Positions 9,890 through 18,967 of a DNA stretch of 64,000 nt are shown here, in pieces (position 1 is the first letter of the stretch; the number at the start of each line of letters is the position of its first letter). The position numbers were made by a program, and so were the translations under genes. A model generated the notes under the pieces. It was not told the DNA's origin. It did not search any database and saw nothing but the letters and a program-made list of their open reading frames with translations. The stretch lies in assembly GCF_001315105.1 (NCBI RefSeq), contig NZ_BAZR01000001.1, positions 372,001 to 436,000 of the forward strand, read 5' to 3'. The DNA is from Paenibacillus sp. JCM 10914. GTDB taxonomy: Bacteria > Bacillota > Bacilli > Paenibacillales > Paenibacillaceae.

Positions 9890-11005
9890 ATGCGTGATCC
9901 CCGGGTTCAAAAATTGGCTGAGAATCTCGTGAATTATTCCGTAGATATGCAGCCAGGTGAGAATGTCCTGATCGAGATGATCGGATCGGAGCGTGACTTG
10001 CTGAATGCTATTATCGAGGAGGTAGCCGACAAAGGCGGACGTCCTTTCGTTCAATTGACCGACCGCACGGTGCAGCGTGCCATGTTGAAGAATGCGAATA
10101 AAGAGCAGCTTGAGTTGTGGGCCGAGCTTGATCTTAGCCGCATGAAGCAGATGGATTGCTATATTGGCATTCGCGCGGGTGAGAACGTTAACGATCTGGC
10201 CGACGTGCCGGAAGAGAATATGAAGCTCTACAACTCCCTCTATTCCCATCCCGTACATAGCGAAGAGCGAGTGAAGCGGACGAAATGGGTAGTGCTGCGT
10301 TATCCAAACGCCAGCATGGCCCAGCTAGCGAATACGAGCACGGAGGCTTTTGAGGATTTCTATTTTGATGTATGTAACCTCGATTATTCCAAAATGGACC
10401 GCGCGCAAGACCCGCTGGCTGAGTTGATGAGAAAGACCGATAAAGTTCGCATCGTTGGGCCGGGAACGGACCTAAGCTTCTCCATTAAAAATATTGGGGC
10501 AGAGAAATGTTCAGGTCAGAAAAACATTCCTGACGGCGAAGTATATACGGCACCTGTCCGTGATTCCGTAAACGGCACAATTTCATACAATACGCCGACT
10601 CTATATAATGGCGTAACCTTTGAAAATATCAAGTTCCGTTTCGAGAACGGAAAAATTGTAGAAGCTACGGGAAGTGATACGAAGCGTCTGAACGAAATTC
10701 TGGATGCGGATGAAGGGGCCAGATATATCGGTGAATTCGCAATCGGCTTCAATCCGTATATTTTGACTCCAATGAAGGATATTCTCTTTGATGAGAAAAT
10801 CGCGGGAAGCCTGCATTTTACACCGGGTCAAGCATATGATGTAACAGATAATGGCAACCGTTCTTCCATCCATTGGGATTTGGTGCTAATTCAGCGTCCG
10901 GAGTACGGCGGTGGCGAGATTTACTTCGACGATCGTCTGATTCGCAAGGACGGGATTTTTGTCATTCCTGAACTGGCGGATTTAAATCCGGAAAATCTTA
11001 AATAG
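9890..11005 (+). CDS. M29 family aminopeptidase (AmpS-like)
   Basis: Cytoplasmic metallo-aminopeptidase that removes N-terminal residues from peptides. Its 371 residues are slightly shorter than the ~410 typical of AmpS/AmpT and match a common Paenibacillus form. It is collinear with the family: the N-terminal domain with NYSVDMQPGENVLIE, the central GPGTDLSFSIKN, and the metal-binding C-terminal domain with IPDGEVYTAP, GEFAIGFNPYI and SSIHWDLVLIQ, which hold the Glu and His ligands. The ATG follows AAGGAGGAC. It is monocistronic, about 120 bases after the lipoprotein gene. Confidence 0.9.
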   Translation: MRDPRVQKLAENLVNYSVDMQPGENVLIEMIGSERDLLNAIIEEVADKGGRPFVQLTDRTVQRAMLKNANKEQLELWAELDLSRMKQMDCYIGIRAGENVNDLADVPEENMKLYNSLYSHPVHSEERVKRTKWVVLRYPNASMAQLANTSTEAFEDFYFDVCNLDYSKMDRAQDPLAELMRKTDKVRIVGPGTDLSFSIKNIGAEKCSGQKNIPDGEVYTAPVRDSVNGTISYNTPTLYNGVTFENIKFRFENGKIVEATGSDTKRLNEILDADEGARYIGEFAIGFNPYILTPMKDILFDEKIAGSLHFTPGQAYDVTDNGNRSSIHWDLVLIQRPEYGGGEIYFDDRLIRKDGIFVIPELADLNPENLK

Positions 11006-11101
11006 ATTGGAAAAATTGTTGCATAAGAAAACGGATTCAATGTATCATGAAGGAGCAATGATGAGCATTTGTTCAGATCCTAAAGTGACGGAGGGATTCG
11101 T

Positions 11102-11347
11102 ATGTCGAGTAACAATCAAGCTATCGTAGAAATTTCGCAAACCGCAGGCCAGTTCTCTTCTTCCATCGTGTTGCAGGCTGAGAATAAGTACATTGATGTG
11201 AAGAGCATCTTGGGTCTGTTCACAACACTGGTAAGCAGTCAAAGTTATGAACTCCATGTGCACGGACCTGACGCAGATGAAGCTAAGCAAGCAATGATCG
11301 ACGTATTCGCCAAACATGGCTTGAATGTTAACGTCGTGGCTGAATAA
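11102..11347 (+). CDS. HPr-like protein lacking the phosphorylatable histidine
   Basis: The fold relates to the HPr/Crh phosphocarriers: VKSILGLFTTLV matches the region around the regulatory Ser46 of HPr (KSIMGVMSL), and the C-terminal half follows the family. The first strand and the HARPA loop with His15 are missing; the sequence starts directly at NNQAIVEISQTAGQFSSSI. It therefore cannot pass phosphate from enzyme I to sugar permeases. Ser in KSILG is kept, so a Crh-like regulatory role is possible but unproven. It has 81 residues. The start at 11102 is preceded by ACGGAGGG. It is monocistronic with its own terminator. Confidence 0.75.
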   Translation: MSSNNQAIVEISQTAGQFSSSIVLQAENKYIDVKSILGLFTTLVSSQSYELHVHGPDADEAKQAMIDVFAKHGLNVNVVAE

Positions 11348-11359
11348 CAGGTGCCAGAG

Positions 11360-11391
11360 AACACCCTTCCATTTATGGTAGGGTGTTTTTT
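11360..11391 (+). terminator. terminator after the HPr-like gene
   Basis: ACACCCT (361-367 of this kilobase block) pairs with AGGGTGT, with a further inner TCCA/TGG pairing, followed by six T. Confidence 0.85.
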
Positions 11392-11497
11392 CATATAGAA
11401 GGTGTCTATTTAACGCAGGTCCTTGTATTGAGAAGCGTTTTCGACTAATATTAGAGATAGTAAACTGTGCTGTGATTTTGACATAGGGGGGAAGATC

Positions 11498-11785
11498 ATG
11501 ACTTCATCTGATTTACAGGAACAGCTGAATCTTAAAGCGATCAGTCTTCTACATGAAGATGCAGATAAAATCCTAAAGCTTATTGAAGTACAGATGGAGA
11601 ATCTGGCTACCCGTTATTGCCCTCTCTATGAGGAAGTGCTGGATACCCAAATGTACGGTTTCTCTAAAGAGGTCGATTTCGCGGTTCGAGCCGGTCTCCT
11701 TCCGGAAAGTACGGGAAAGCAGATGGTCAGTAAGCTTGAGCGCAATCTCGCTGTCCTGTACGAAGCCATGAATCAATCCGAGTAG
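11498..11785 (+). CDS. ylaN: YlaN family protein (UPF0358)
   Basis: Small cytoplasmic protein of 95 residues. It is collinear with Bacillus YlaN, with the hallmark [16 protein letters not shown] and [24 protein letters not shown]. YlaN has been linked to iron homeostasis through the Fur regulator; that role is taken from the family, not from this sequence. It is a single gene with a GGGGGGAAG ribosome site and its own terminator. TTGAGA-N17-TTAGAG just upstream could be its promoter. Confidence 0.92.
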   Translation: MTSSDLQEQLNLKAISLLHEDADKILKLIEVQMENLATRYCPLYEEVLDTQMYGFSKEVDFAVRAGLLPESTGKQMVSKLERNLAVLYEAMNQSE

Positions 11786-11816
11786 CCTGTACTTGATACA
11801 GGCGCATACATAGAGA

Positions 11817-11849
11817 GACGCATGTCGCTACGGCGGCATGCGTCTTTTT
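11817..11849 (+). terminator. terminator after ylaN
   Basis: A 12-bp stem (11817-11828 with 11833-11844, one G-U pair) is followed by five T. Confidence 0.9.
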
Positions 11850-11875
11850 GGTCTGCAGATGTATCGAATTTTCGA

Positions 11876-12946
11876 TTACACAAGGAAAAAAGAAACGCCA
11901 AGTATTACGTAAACGGCAATGAGCAGCAGCCCTTCATACCAATTGGAGGCCCCGTCCTGCGTCACGGAGCGGGCAATGAAGATGGCTACCCCGATCGCAA
12001 CAAGCTCAAGTGTCGTAAATACGAGATCCATCGTATTGCCGAGAAAGAAGCTGATGAACACCAGCACTGGCGCAACGAACAAGGCGATCTGCAGGCTGCT
12101 GCCAACGGCGATTTCGACAGCGGCGCCGATCTTATTTTTCATAGCAAGCATGATAGCTGCACTGTGTTCAGCGGCATTGCCGATGATCGCGACGAGAAAC
12201 GCCCCGATGAACAATTCGCTCAGACCGTACTCGTGACTGATCGGCTCAAGCACCCCAACCAGCCATTCACTGACGAATGCCACCATGACCGTAGCTACGA
12301 CCAGATAGAGGATCGAGCGCTGCTTAGACCAGATAGGGCCATGTTCGTGCGCGAGGGCATCCTGATCATGATCATCGCTGACGTCAGCCAAATACTCCTT
12401 GTGCGTAATCATGGAGAAGAGAAGCCATGCGATGTAGCTGATAATCAGGATAGCGGCTACGATCAGGCTCAGTGTTTTGGTCTCGCCTTCCGTGATCGAA
12501 TGCGTGTTCAGGAATACGGCCGGAATGAACAAGGCTATGATGGCGAGTGTCATCAGAGAGCCGTTGAGGCCTGCTAGGGTCATGTTGTATTTCTGCACCT
12601 TGAATTTAAGCCCTCCCGCAAACAAGCTTAAGCCAAGCACGAGCAGCAGGTTGCCGATGATGGAGCCCGTGATGCTCGCTTTTACCATATCATATAGTCC
12701 TTCTCGAATCAGGAGGATGGCAATGATTAGTTCGGCCGCGTTGCCGAAGGTCGCGTTAAGGAATCCGCCGAGTCGTTGGCCCGCAAAATGCGCAACGCTT
12801 TCGGTAGCTCGTCCGAGAAAACCGGCGACAAAGATGACTGAAATTGAAGAGAGGATAAACTGCAGTGTATAGTTCCAGCCTGCCCAATGTCCGATAGCAC
12901 TTAGTGCAAAAGTAAGGATAAGCAGCGCGGGGTTCAACCATTTCAT
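11876..12946 (-). CDS. cax: calcium/proton exchanger of the CaCA superfamily
   Basis: Inner membrane antiporter that exports Ca2+ in exchange for H+. The 356-residue protein has about eleven hydrophobic helices in two inverted halves. Each half carries the alpha-repeat signature, GNAAELIIAILL in the first and GNAAEHSAAIML in the second, with the essential acidic residues. A short acidic, His-rich loop (HKEYLADVSDDHDQDALAHEHG) separates the halves, as in Bacillus YfkE. The ATG at 12946 has AAAGGACGG upstream. It is monocistronic on the minus strand. Confidence 0.93.
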   Translation of the reverse strand: MKWLNPALLILTFALSAIGHWAGWNYTLQFILSSISVIFVAGFLGRATESVAHFAGQRLGGFLNATFGNAAELIIAILLIREGLYDMVKASITGSIIGNLLLVLGLSLFAGGLKFKVQKYNMTLAGLNGSLMTLAIIALFIPAVFLNTHSITEGETKTLSLIVAAILIISYIAWLLFSMITHKEYLADVSDDHDQDALAHEHGPIWSKQRSILYLVVATVMVAFVSEWLVGVLEPISHEYGLSELFIGAFLVAIIGNAAEHSAAIMLAMKNKIGAAVEIAVGSSLQIALFVAPVLVFISFFLGNTMDLVFTTLELVAIGVAIFIARSVTQDGASNWYEGLLLIAVYVILGVSFFLV

Positions 12947-13134
12947 AACGTGTATCCGTCCTTTGGTCTATGTATTCGTTCGTTTCCATCCGAGCGAAAA
13001 CGACGATAATCGTAACTCTTTTTACAATATACCCAAATAATTTGAAAAATTATCCGTTTTTTAAGAGGGAGCATTTGCTTTTTATGCCCGTTAGGATTTA
13101 CAATAACGGATAATGAGGTGAAGGAGGAAATGGC

Positions 13135-13521
13135 ATGACGGAACAACTTCAACTGGATAACGGTTTAATTCGAATATCGGATGATGTCGTCTCGAAAATT
13201 GCCGGATTGGCTGCCTTGGAAACCCCAGGTATCGCAGCAATGTCCGGTGGACTGTCCGAGGGCTGGGCCAAGAGACTCAGCGGTAAGAACGTGCAGAAGG
13301 GTGTTACAGTCGAAGTAGGGCAGCTTGAGGCTGCGGTGGATCTGCGGATCATCGTCCTGTATGAGACCCCGATACATGAAGTGTGCCGCATGCTTCAACA
13401 GAACGTACGCGAGGCTGTAGAGAGCATGACGGGCCTGCGTGTGGTAGAGGTCAACGTGAAGGTCGAGGGCGTAGCGTTTAAAGACGACGAATTCGACGAT
13501 ATACCGCTTCGCGCCAAATAG
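13135..13521 (+). CDS. Asp23/Gls24 family protein
   Basis: Asp23/Gls24 proteins are small, acidic, envelope-stress-linked proteins. The 128 residues show the family core: IRISDDVVSKIAGLAALETPGIAAM, VEVGQLEAAVDLRIIVLYE and the closing VVEVNVKVEGVAF. The ATG follows GAAGGAGG. Bacilli usually have one member (yloU) between rpmB and fakA. In this window that position is empty (47686-48051), and this copy sits alone 34 kb away. Whether it substitutes for yloU is unknown. Confidence 0.9.
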   Translation: MTEQLQLDNGLIRISDDVVSKIAGLAALETPGIAAMSGGLSEGWAKRLSGKNVQKGVTVEVGQLEAAVDLRIIVLYETPIHEVCRMLQQNVREAVESMTGLRVVEVNVKVEGVAFKDDEFDDIPLRAK

Positions 13522-13563
13522 GAAAGAGATTGGGGATAACCCCGCACATGTTGAAAAACTACA

Positions 13564-13600
13564 GAAAAAAGACTACACGGTCGCCCGGTAGTCTTTTTTT
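13564..13600. terminator. bidirectional terminator overlapping the 3' end of ftsW
   Basis: GAAAAAAGACTAC (13564-13576) pairs with GTAGTCTTTTTTT (13588-13600). It ends the Asp23 gene on plus. On minus the last codons and stop of ftsW form part of the stem. Confidence 0.85.
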
Positions 13601-14786
13601 ATTACGGATTTTACCTTCTCCTCTTTCAGCGGCCGGGTACTGTCCCTCGAAATGCTGAGTACGATTCCCATGCTGAGCATCATGACCAGCAGTGACGAAC
13701 CGCCGTAACTGATGAAGGGCAGTGTGACTCCCGTAATCGGAATCGTGTTGGTGACGCCCCCGATGTTGATAAACGCCTGAATAGCGACTAACCCCATAAT
13801 CCCTACACCGGTCAAAGTGCCGAAGGGATCAGAGCAACGGAGCGATACGATAATTCCCCGTAATATGAAATATAAATAAATGAGTAAGAATATGGCGGTT
13901 CCAACAAAGCCAAACTCCTCACCGATCACCGAGAAGATGAAATCGTTATACGGGTTGGGGAGGTAATGCAGCTTCTGCACGCTCTCGCCGTAACCCGCGC
14001 CGGTTACACCGCCTTGTCCGATCGCAATGAGTGATTGAATGAGATTGTAACTCGTGTCGGACTCGTCATGAAACGGATCCAGGAATGCTTCGATCCGTCC
14101 CATCTTATAATCCTTGGAAGCTTGTTCCGGATTATCGCCTGCACCTGAATTAAACAGCGACCCTACACCTAAGGTGAGCGCTAATCCTAGCACTACCAGC
14201 GAGATTGAAGCTAGGATATGCTTCAGGTTCGCGCCACCGGCATAGATCAGCAGGCCGCTGGTAGCGACGAGGATGAAGCATGAGCCAGATCGGGCTGAAG
14301 CATGATCAGGCCTGCCACCATCCCCACAATAATGAGTACGGGGAAGAAGCCGCCTTTCCATTGCCGGATTCGTTCCCCTTTTTTGGTAATTAGCGCCGCG
14401 AGGTACACGATGGTCGCGATCTTGGCCAGCTCCGTGGGCTGGATGCCGAGCGAGCCGAGATGAAACCAACTCACGGCGCCGTTGGTGGTCTTGCCGACAA
14501 CGACGACAAGTACGAGCAGCAGCAGTGTCAGAAAGAACACGGGTATAAAGAGCTGGCGGTATTTCTTGTAGTTGATGTTCATGGCGACAAACATCACGAT
14601 CGTGCCTAATACGGCAAAGGCGGCCTGTCGCTTCGTAAAATATAACGCGTCATTGTAACTGAAAACGGCCAAGCTGGAACTGGAACTGAACACCATAATC
14701 AGTCCGAATCCTACGAGCAGCAAGGTAAGGATGAGCAGTTGGAAGTCTGGCGTCCCTCTCTTCGGCTGAGGTTTGGTCGTATTCAT
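13573..14786 (-). CDS. ftsW: FtsW/RodA/SpoVE family cell-shape or division protein (frameshifted)
   Basis: SEDS-family membrane protein, the peptidoglycan glycosyltransferase that partners class B PBPs in septum or spore cortex synthesis. About ten membrane helices are seen. SEDS signatures include KTTNGAVSWFHLGSLGIQPTELAK, SFIAIGQGG-like LIAIGQGGVTGAGYGESVQK, YNDFIFSVIGEEFGFVG, and the terminal GVTLPFISYGGSSLL. The first frame ends after IMLQPDL and the second continues GSCFILVATSGLLIYAGG. Restoring one G near 14285 joins them, giving about 404 residues. FtsW is favoured over RodA or SpoVE by the general pattern, but the subfamily is not certain. It follows yugN by 12 bases in one minus-strand unit. 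Confidence 0.85.
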
Positions 14787-14798
14787 AATGTCGGTCCC

Positions 14799-15146
14799 TT
14801 ACGCTTCCAGCAAAGCTTTAAGCTCTTGCAGCTTCTTGGTCGCGATGTTCATAACCGGTTGAGGGGCCATGGACTCGTATTCAAGACCGTGCGGGAAGGT
14901 GGCTTTGCCAAGATATACCGCTTCGATCTTCAAGATCGTGTCGGGTTTCTCAAGCTTTCCTTCAACGGCACGTGTGTTAAAGCGCAGGAAGTATTCTTCT
15001 TGATTTTTTTTATCTTCGATCTTCAAATCATATGTAGCGCGGTAATATTCCCACTGCCAACGAATGAAACCGACTTTCTCCGCACATTCGTCAAGGTAAG
15101 CTAACTCACTGTGTAATCCATCAAGGCCTGTATTTTCAAAAATCAT
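14799..15146 (-). CDS. YugN-like family protein
   Basis: A 115-residue cytoplasmic protein resembling the YugN family: LDECAEKVGFIRWQWEYYRATYDLKIEDK, followed by a beta-rich section ending in a C-terminal helix. The function is unknown. The ATG at 15146 has a GGGGG ribosome site. It is directly upstream of ftsW (12-base gap) and probably co-transcribed with it. Confidence 0.8.
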   Translation of the reverse strand: MIFENTGLDGLHSELAYLDECAEKVGFIRWQWEYYRATYDLKIEDKKNQEEYFLRFNTRAVEGKLEKPDTILKIEAVYLGKATFPHGLEYESMAPQPVMNIATKKLQELKALLEA

Positions 15147-15391
15147 GTGGTCTTAAACCCCCTTAATATTCCTAGCAAAGTTCTATAATATGATAGTATG
15201 TTTCAGGAACTTGTGCAAGCCTGTACCGCTAGCGTGCTCGGCGCTTCCTTGCTGACATTTTGGTAACGACAGACATTCCACTTTTCTGTTAGAATAAAAG
15301 CAGATGAAAACGCTGTGACATGTACGCTTTCCATTCAAGTGGTTATATATTCATATGGCCTCTATTTCAAATGGGAAAGCAGGTGTGTGCA

Positions 15392-15904
15392 GTGAATCGT
15401 ATTGTCTACCTAACCGATTATTACGCTGTGGAAGAGAACCGGCAGAAGGATATCGTCGTGATCGATCATATCCCGGAATCTGCGGCGGTTATCGCCGTCC
15501 ATAAAGGGTGTTTACTGCTGGTGAATCAGCATAGGGAGGCAGTGGACGAAATTACTTGGGAGCTTCCTGGTGGAACGATCAAGCCAGGCGAGGGCAGTAC
15601 GGAGGCTGTGCGGCGGGAACTGGAAGAGGAAACGGGATTACTGTGCAGGGATCTGCATTTTATGGGAAATGCCTACCCGATGGCCTCGCTCGCCAACCGA
15701 CGCGTGAACTTTTATTTTACAGATGAGATCAAGCTATCCGGTGAACCGGTCGGCAGCAAGCAAGATCAAGACGAAGATGTAACTGCCGTGTGGGTTCCGC
15801 TGAGGGACGTATATCGCAAGATCAAAGAAGGTGACCCGGTAGATGCGATGGTTGGACACGGGTTATTGCTGAGCAGACTGTATAACTTTCTTGCGATTGA
15901 TTGA
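15392..15904 (+). CDS. NUDIX hydrolase, ADP-ribose pyrophosphatase-like
   Basis: Cleaves nucleoside diphosphates linked to another group; ADP-ribose or nucleotide sugars are likely substrates. The Nudix box fits GxxxxxExxxxxxxREUxEExGU: GGTIKPGEGSTEAVRRELEE continuing with ETGL. It contains TWELPGG upstream, typical of ADP-ribose pyrophosphatases. I prefer the GTG at 15392 (171 residues) because AGGTG lies just before it. An in-frame ATG at 15320 would add 24 residues that look non-coding. It is followed 30 bases later by the amidohydrolase gene, probably in one operon. Confidence 0.85.
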   Translation: MNRIVYLTDYYAVEENRQKDIVVIDHIPESAAVIAVHKGCLLLVNQHREAVDEITWELPGGTIKPGEGSTEAVRRELEEETGLLCRDLHFMGNAYPMASLANRRVNFYFTDEIKLSGEPVGSKQDQDEDVTAVWVPLRDVYRKIKEGDPVDAMVGHGLLLSRLYNFLAID

Positions 15905-15934
15905 GCCGTAAACAGGCGGGGAGGATGATGCAAC

Positions 15935-17107
15935 TTGATGAAGGAAGTTTTTTGGGAACAGTGGTTTCCACAAATGGTAAAGTGGCGTCGTCATTTACAT
16001 ACTCATCCGGAGCTATCCTTTCAAGAGAAGGAGACTTCGGCATTTATAGCCGAGCGATTGCGGGAACTCGGAATGGAAGTGAAGACCGGCGTGGGGGGCT
16101 ATGGCGTTATCGGTGTTCTGAAAGGGGAGAAACCTGGAAAAACGGTGGTGCTCCGTTCGGATATGGATGCTCTACCGATTGATGACGGAAAGAGCTGCGA
16201 ATACAAATCAAGTGTTCCAGGCGTAATGCACGCCTGCGGTCATGATGGTCATGCGTCTATCCTGCTGGGTGCGGCGGCATATTACAGCACCTTCGGAGAG
16301 GAGATCCAAGGCGAGATTCGTTTTATGTTCCAGCCAGCCGAGGAGTTATGCCCCGGCGGCGCCATCGAGATGATTAAGGATGGGGCACTTGCGGGAGCTG
16401 ACGTGGTCTATGGCCTTCATCTGTGGACACCATTGCCGCTTGGCACGGCAGCCAGCGCTCCCGGTCCGCTGATGGCGGCAACAGATGAATTCTTTATTGA
16501 TATTACCGGCCGCGGTGGGCACGGCGGCATGCCGCACGTAACGGCAGATGCGCTCGTGGCGGGGGCCGCGCTGGTGATGCAGTTGCAGACCATCGTCAGC
16601 CGCACGGTTGATCCGCTCCAGCCCGCCGTCGTTACAGTGGGAACGATTCAAGCGGGGACGGCGCAGAATGTTATCGCATCGTCCTGCCGCCTCACGGGAA
16701 CGGTACGCACCTTCGACGAACACACGCGCGTTTTGATTCGCGAGCGGATCGAACGGATGGCGAGAACGGTGGCGGAGACGTATGCTACCGAGGCCTCAGT
16801 ACGTTACCTGTCAGGTTACCCAGCTGTGGTGAATGACGGGGATGAGACCGCCCGCTTCTTCCGGACGGCTCCAAAGGTATTTGCCGCTGACCAGGTCGTG
16901 CTGTCTCCCAAATTAATGCCGGCGGAGGACTTTGCATATTATTTGCGGGAGATCCCCGGCTGTTTCATGTTTGTCGGTGCGGGCAATCCTGAGAAAGAGG
17001 CGATCTATCCGCATCATCATCCGATGTTTGACTTTGATGAGGATGCGATGCTGCATGGCGTGAAGCTGCTGATCGAAATGGTCGCCAGCTATCAGAATGG
17101 CGAGTAA
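15935..17107 (+). CDS. M20 family amidohydrolase
   Basis: Zinc-dependent hydrolase of N-acyl amino acids or related amides (M20D/AmhX-HipO group). It has 390 residues. Metal-binding and catalytic segments are visible: VLRSDMDALPIDDG, MHACGHDGHASILLGAA, FQPAEELCPGG, YGLHLWTPLPLG and the dimerisation-domain motif GRGGHGGMPH. The C-terminal segment has the last histidine (YPHHHPMFDFDEDAM). The start is TTG 15935, which is 9 bases after GGGGAGG; ATG 15938 is the alternative. It lies downstream of the NUDIX gene with a short gap. The substrate cannot be told from sequence. Confidence 0.92.
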   Translation: MMKEVFWEQWFPQMVKWRRHLHTHPELSFQEKETSAFIAERLRELGMEVKTGVGGYGVIGVLKGEKPGKTVVLRSDMDALPIDDGKSCEYKSSVPGVMHACGHDGHASILLGAAAYYSTFGEEIQGEIRFMFQPAEELCPGGAIEMIKDGALAGADVVYGLHLWTPLPLGTAASAPGPLMAATDEFFIDITGRGGHGGMPHVTADALVAGAALVMQLQTIVSRTVDPLQPAVVTVGTIQAGTAQNVIASSCRLTGTVRTFDEHTRVLIRERIERMARTVAETYATEASVRYLSGYPAVVNDGDETARFFRTAPKVFAADQVVLSPKLMPAEDFAYYLREIPGCFMFVGAGNPEKEAIYPHHHPMFDFDEDAMLHGVKLLIEMVASYQNGE

Positions 17108-17150
17108 CTGAATGGAAATGGAATGAATGGGCAATTCTAATCATTATAGG

Positions 17151-17191
17151 GGAAGTTCGGATCCGGAACACTTGGATCTGGGCTTCCTTTT
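17151..17191 (+). terminator. terminator after the amidohydrolase gene
   Basis: A 14-bp stem (17151-17164 with 17174-17187, three G-U pairs) is followed by TTTT. Confidence 0.8.
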
Positions 17192-17219
17192 GTCTATTAA
17201 TCACCAGGAGGAAGCTCAG

Positions 17220-18964
17220 ATGCATAACAAACCGTGTATCGTCCAGCGGGACCGCACCGTGCTGCTTGAAACCTGTCATGCCGATTATGAAGCCGCGCGC
17301 GATGCACTTGCTGGTTATGCCGATCTAATCAAAAGTCCTTCGTCATTTCATACATATCGTATCACCCCGTTGTCGTTATGGAACGCAGCAGCAGCAGGCA
17401 TGAGCCCGGCAGAGGTAGCGACAAGCCTGCAGTCACTGTCTCGCTTTGATGTTCCTGCGACCGTTCTGGATGATATTCGTCAACTGATGGGCAGGTATGG
17501 CCAATTGTCACTCTTACCCCATCCCACCCGAGAGCGTTGGCTGGTCTTGTATAGCGATCATGAAACGTTGATTCAGGAGTTGAAGTCCCGACATGCTGTG
17601 GCATTAGGGAGCCTGGGGATGGAGTTCATTTCGTTGCAAGCCGCACAAGTGCCCGCTGAGCGACGCGGGGAAATAAAGCAAGAGCTGACAAGGCTCGGTT
17701 ATCCTGTACTTGACCGTGCCGGTTATCAAGATGGTCAATATCTGGACATGCACTGGCGTGAAAATGAGTCGTTCCAACTGAGGGATTACCAGCGTAGCGC
17801 CGTCGAATCTTTCAAAGACGTTGACGGTGAAGGCGGCAACGGAGTGCTGGTGCTTCCCTGTGGAGCGGGAAAGACGATCATTGGTTTGGCGGCTATGCTT
17901 GAATTAAAGTGTGAGACCTTGATTCTGACTTCGAATACAACGTCCGTTCGGCAGTGGTCAAGGGAACTGCAGAGCAGGACTTCATTAACGTCTGATGACA
18001 TCGGAGAGTATTCCGGCCAGCGTAAGATGGTGCGTCCGGTCACCGTAGCCACCTATCAAATTCTGACTCATCGTAAGGGGAAGGATGACGAGCAGCTTCA
18101 TATGAAATTGTTCAACGAGCGGCGCTGGGGTCTGATTATTTACGACGAAGTTCATCTGCTTCCTGCGCCCGTGTTTCGGGCAACTGCGGATATCCAGGCG
18201 ACGCGTCGTCTTGGACTTACAGCGACGCTCGTCCGGGAGGACGGGCGGGAGCATGATGTATTCTCGCTGATCGGGCCTAAGCGATATGAAATGCCTTGGA
18301 AGCGGCTGGAGGAGACCGGATGGATTGCGGAAGTGGCATGTGCCGAGATCAAGGTTCCGTTGCCCGAGCAGGTGAAGAATGCGAGCATTGCCGCCAGTAA
18401 ACGCGAGCAGTATCGGCTCGCTGCTGAGAATCCCTTGAAGCTTGACGCCGCCTGTCGGTTGATCCAGCATCATCACGAGGCCCAAACGCTGATTATCGGG
18501 CAATACCTGGATCAGCTGCATTTGATTGCAGAGCGTCTGCAAGCGCCGCTCATTACCGGACAGACAACGCAGGAGCAGCGACAAGAGCTGTATGCCGCAT
18601 TCCGCAGAGGCGATGTGCGCAGGCTCGTCGTATCCAAAGTTGCGAATTTCGCCGTGGACTTGCCTGATGCTTCCGTAGCAATAGAACTATCGGGGAGCTA
18701 TGCTCCCGCCAGGAAGAAGCCCAGCGACTCGGGCGTCTCCTCCGTCCTAAGCAGGGGCATAATCGAGCCTTTTTCTACACTCTGGTATCCGCGGACAGCC
18801 GGGAGGAGATGTTTGCCCTTCGAAGACAATTATTTCTGATTGAGCAAGGGTATGAATACCATTCCGTAACGGTCAGCGAGCAGCATGGCCTGTTGGAAGG
18901 TGTACATGCGTTTGGGCATGGGATTGGACGCCGGAGCCATGGTTTGTTTAAGGAGGTGCCTTGA
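17220..18964 (+). CDS. XPB-type DNA helicase (frameshifted)
   Basis: Superfamily 2 helicase of the XPB type, expected to unwind DNA 3'-to-5' in repair. About 581 residues. The N-terminal domain (1-150) is followed by the RecA core: Walker A LPCGAGKT, Walker B IIYDEVHLLP, motif III LGLTATLVREDGREHDV and the XPB-specific IGPKRYEMPW. The stop at 18839 is false. Restoring one G at 18702 continues as YGSRQEEAQRLGRLLRPKQG (motif VI) to a stop at 18964, three bases before the partner gene. ATG 17220 follows CAGGAGGAAG; the longer frame from 17127 is not needed. The partner arrangement resembles mycobacterial XPB with its neighbour. Confidence 0.88.
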
Positions 18965-18967
18965 TAC

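Noticed and set aside
11822..12577. Long plus-strand frame of 251 codons
   Set aside because: It is the antisense of the calcium exchanger gene, starts inside the ylaN terminator and its predicted protein is of random composition.
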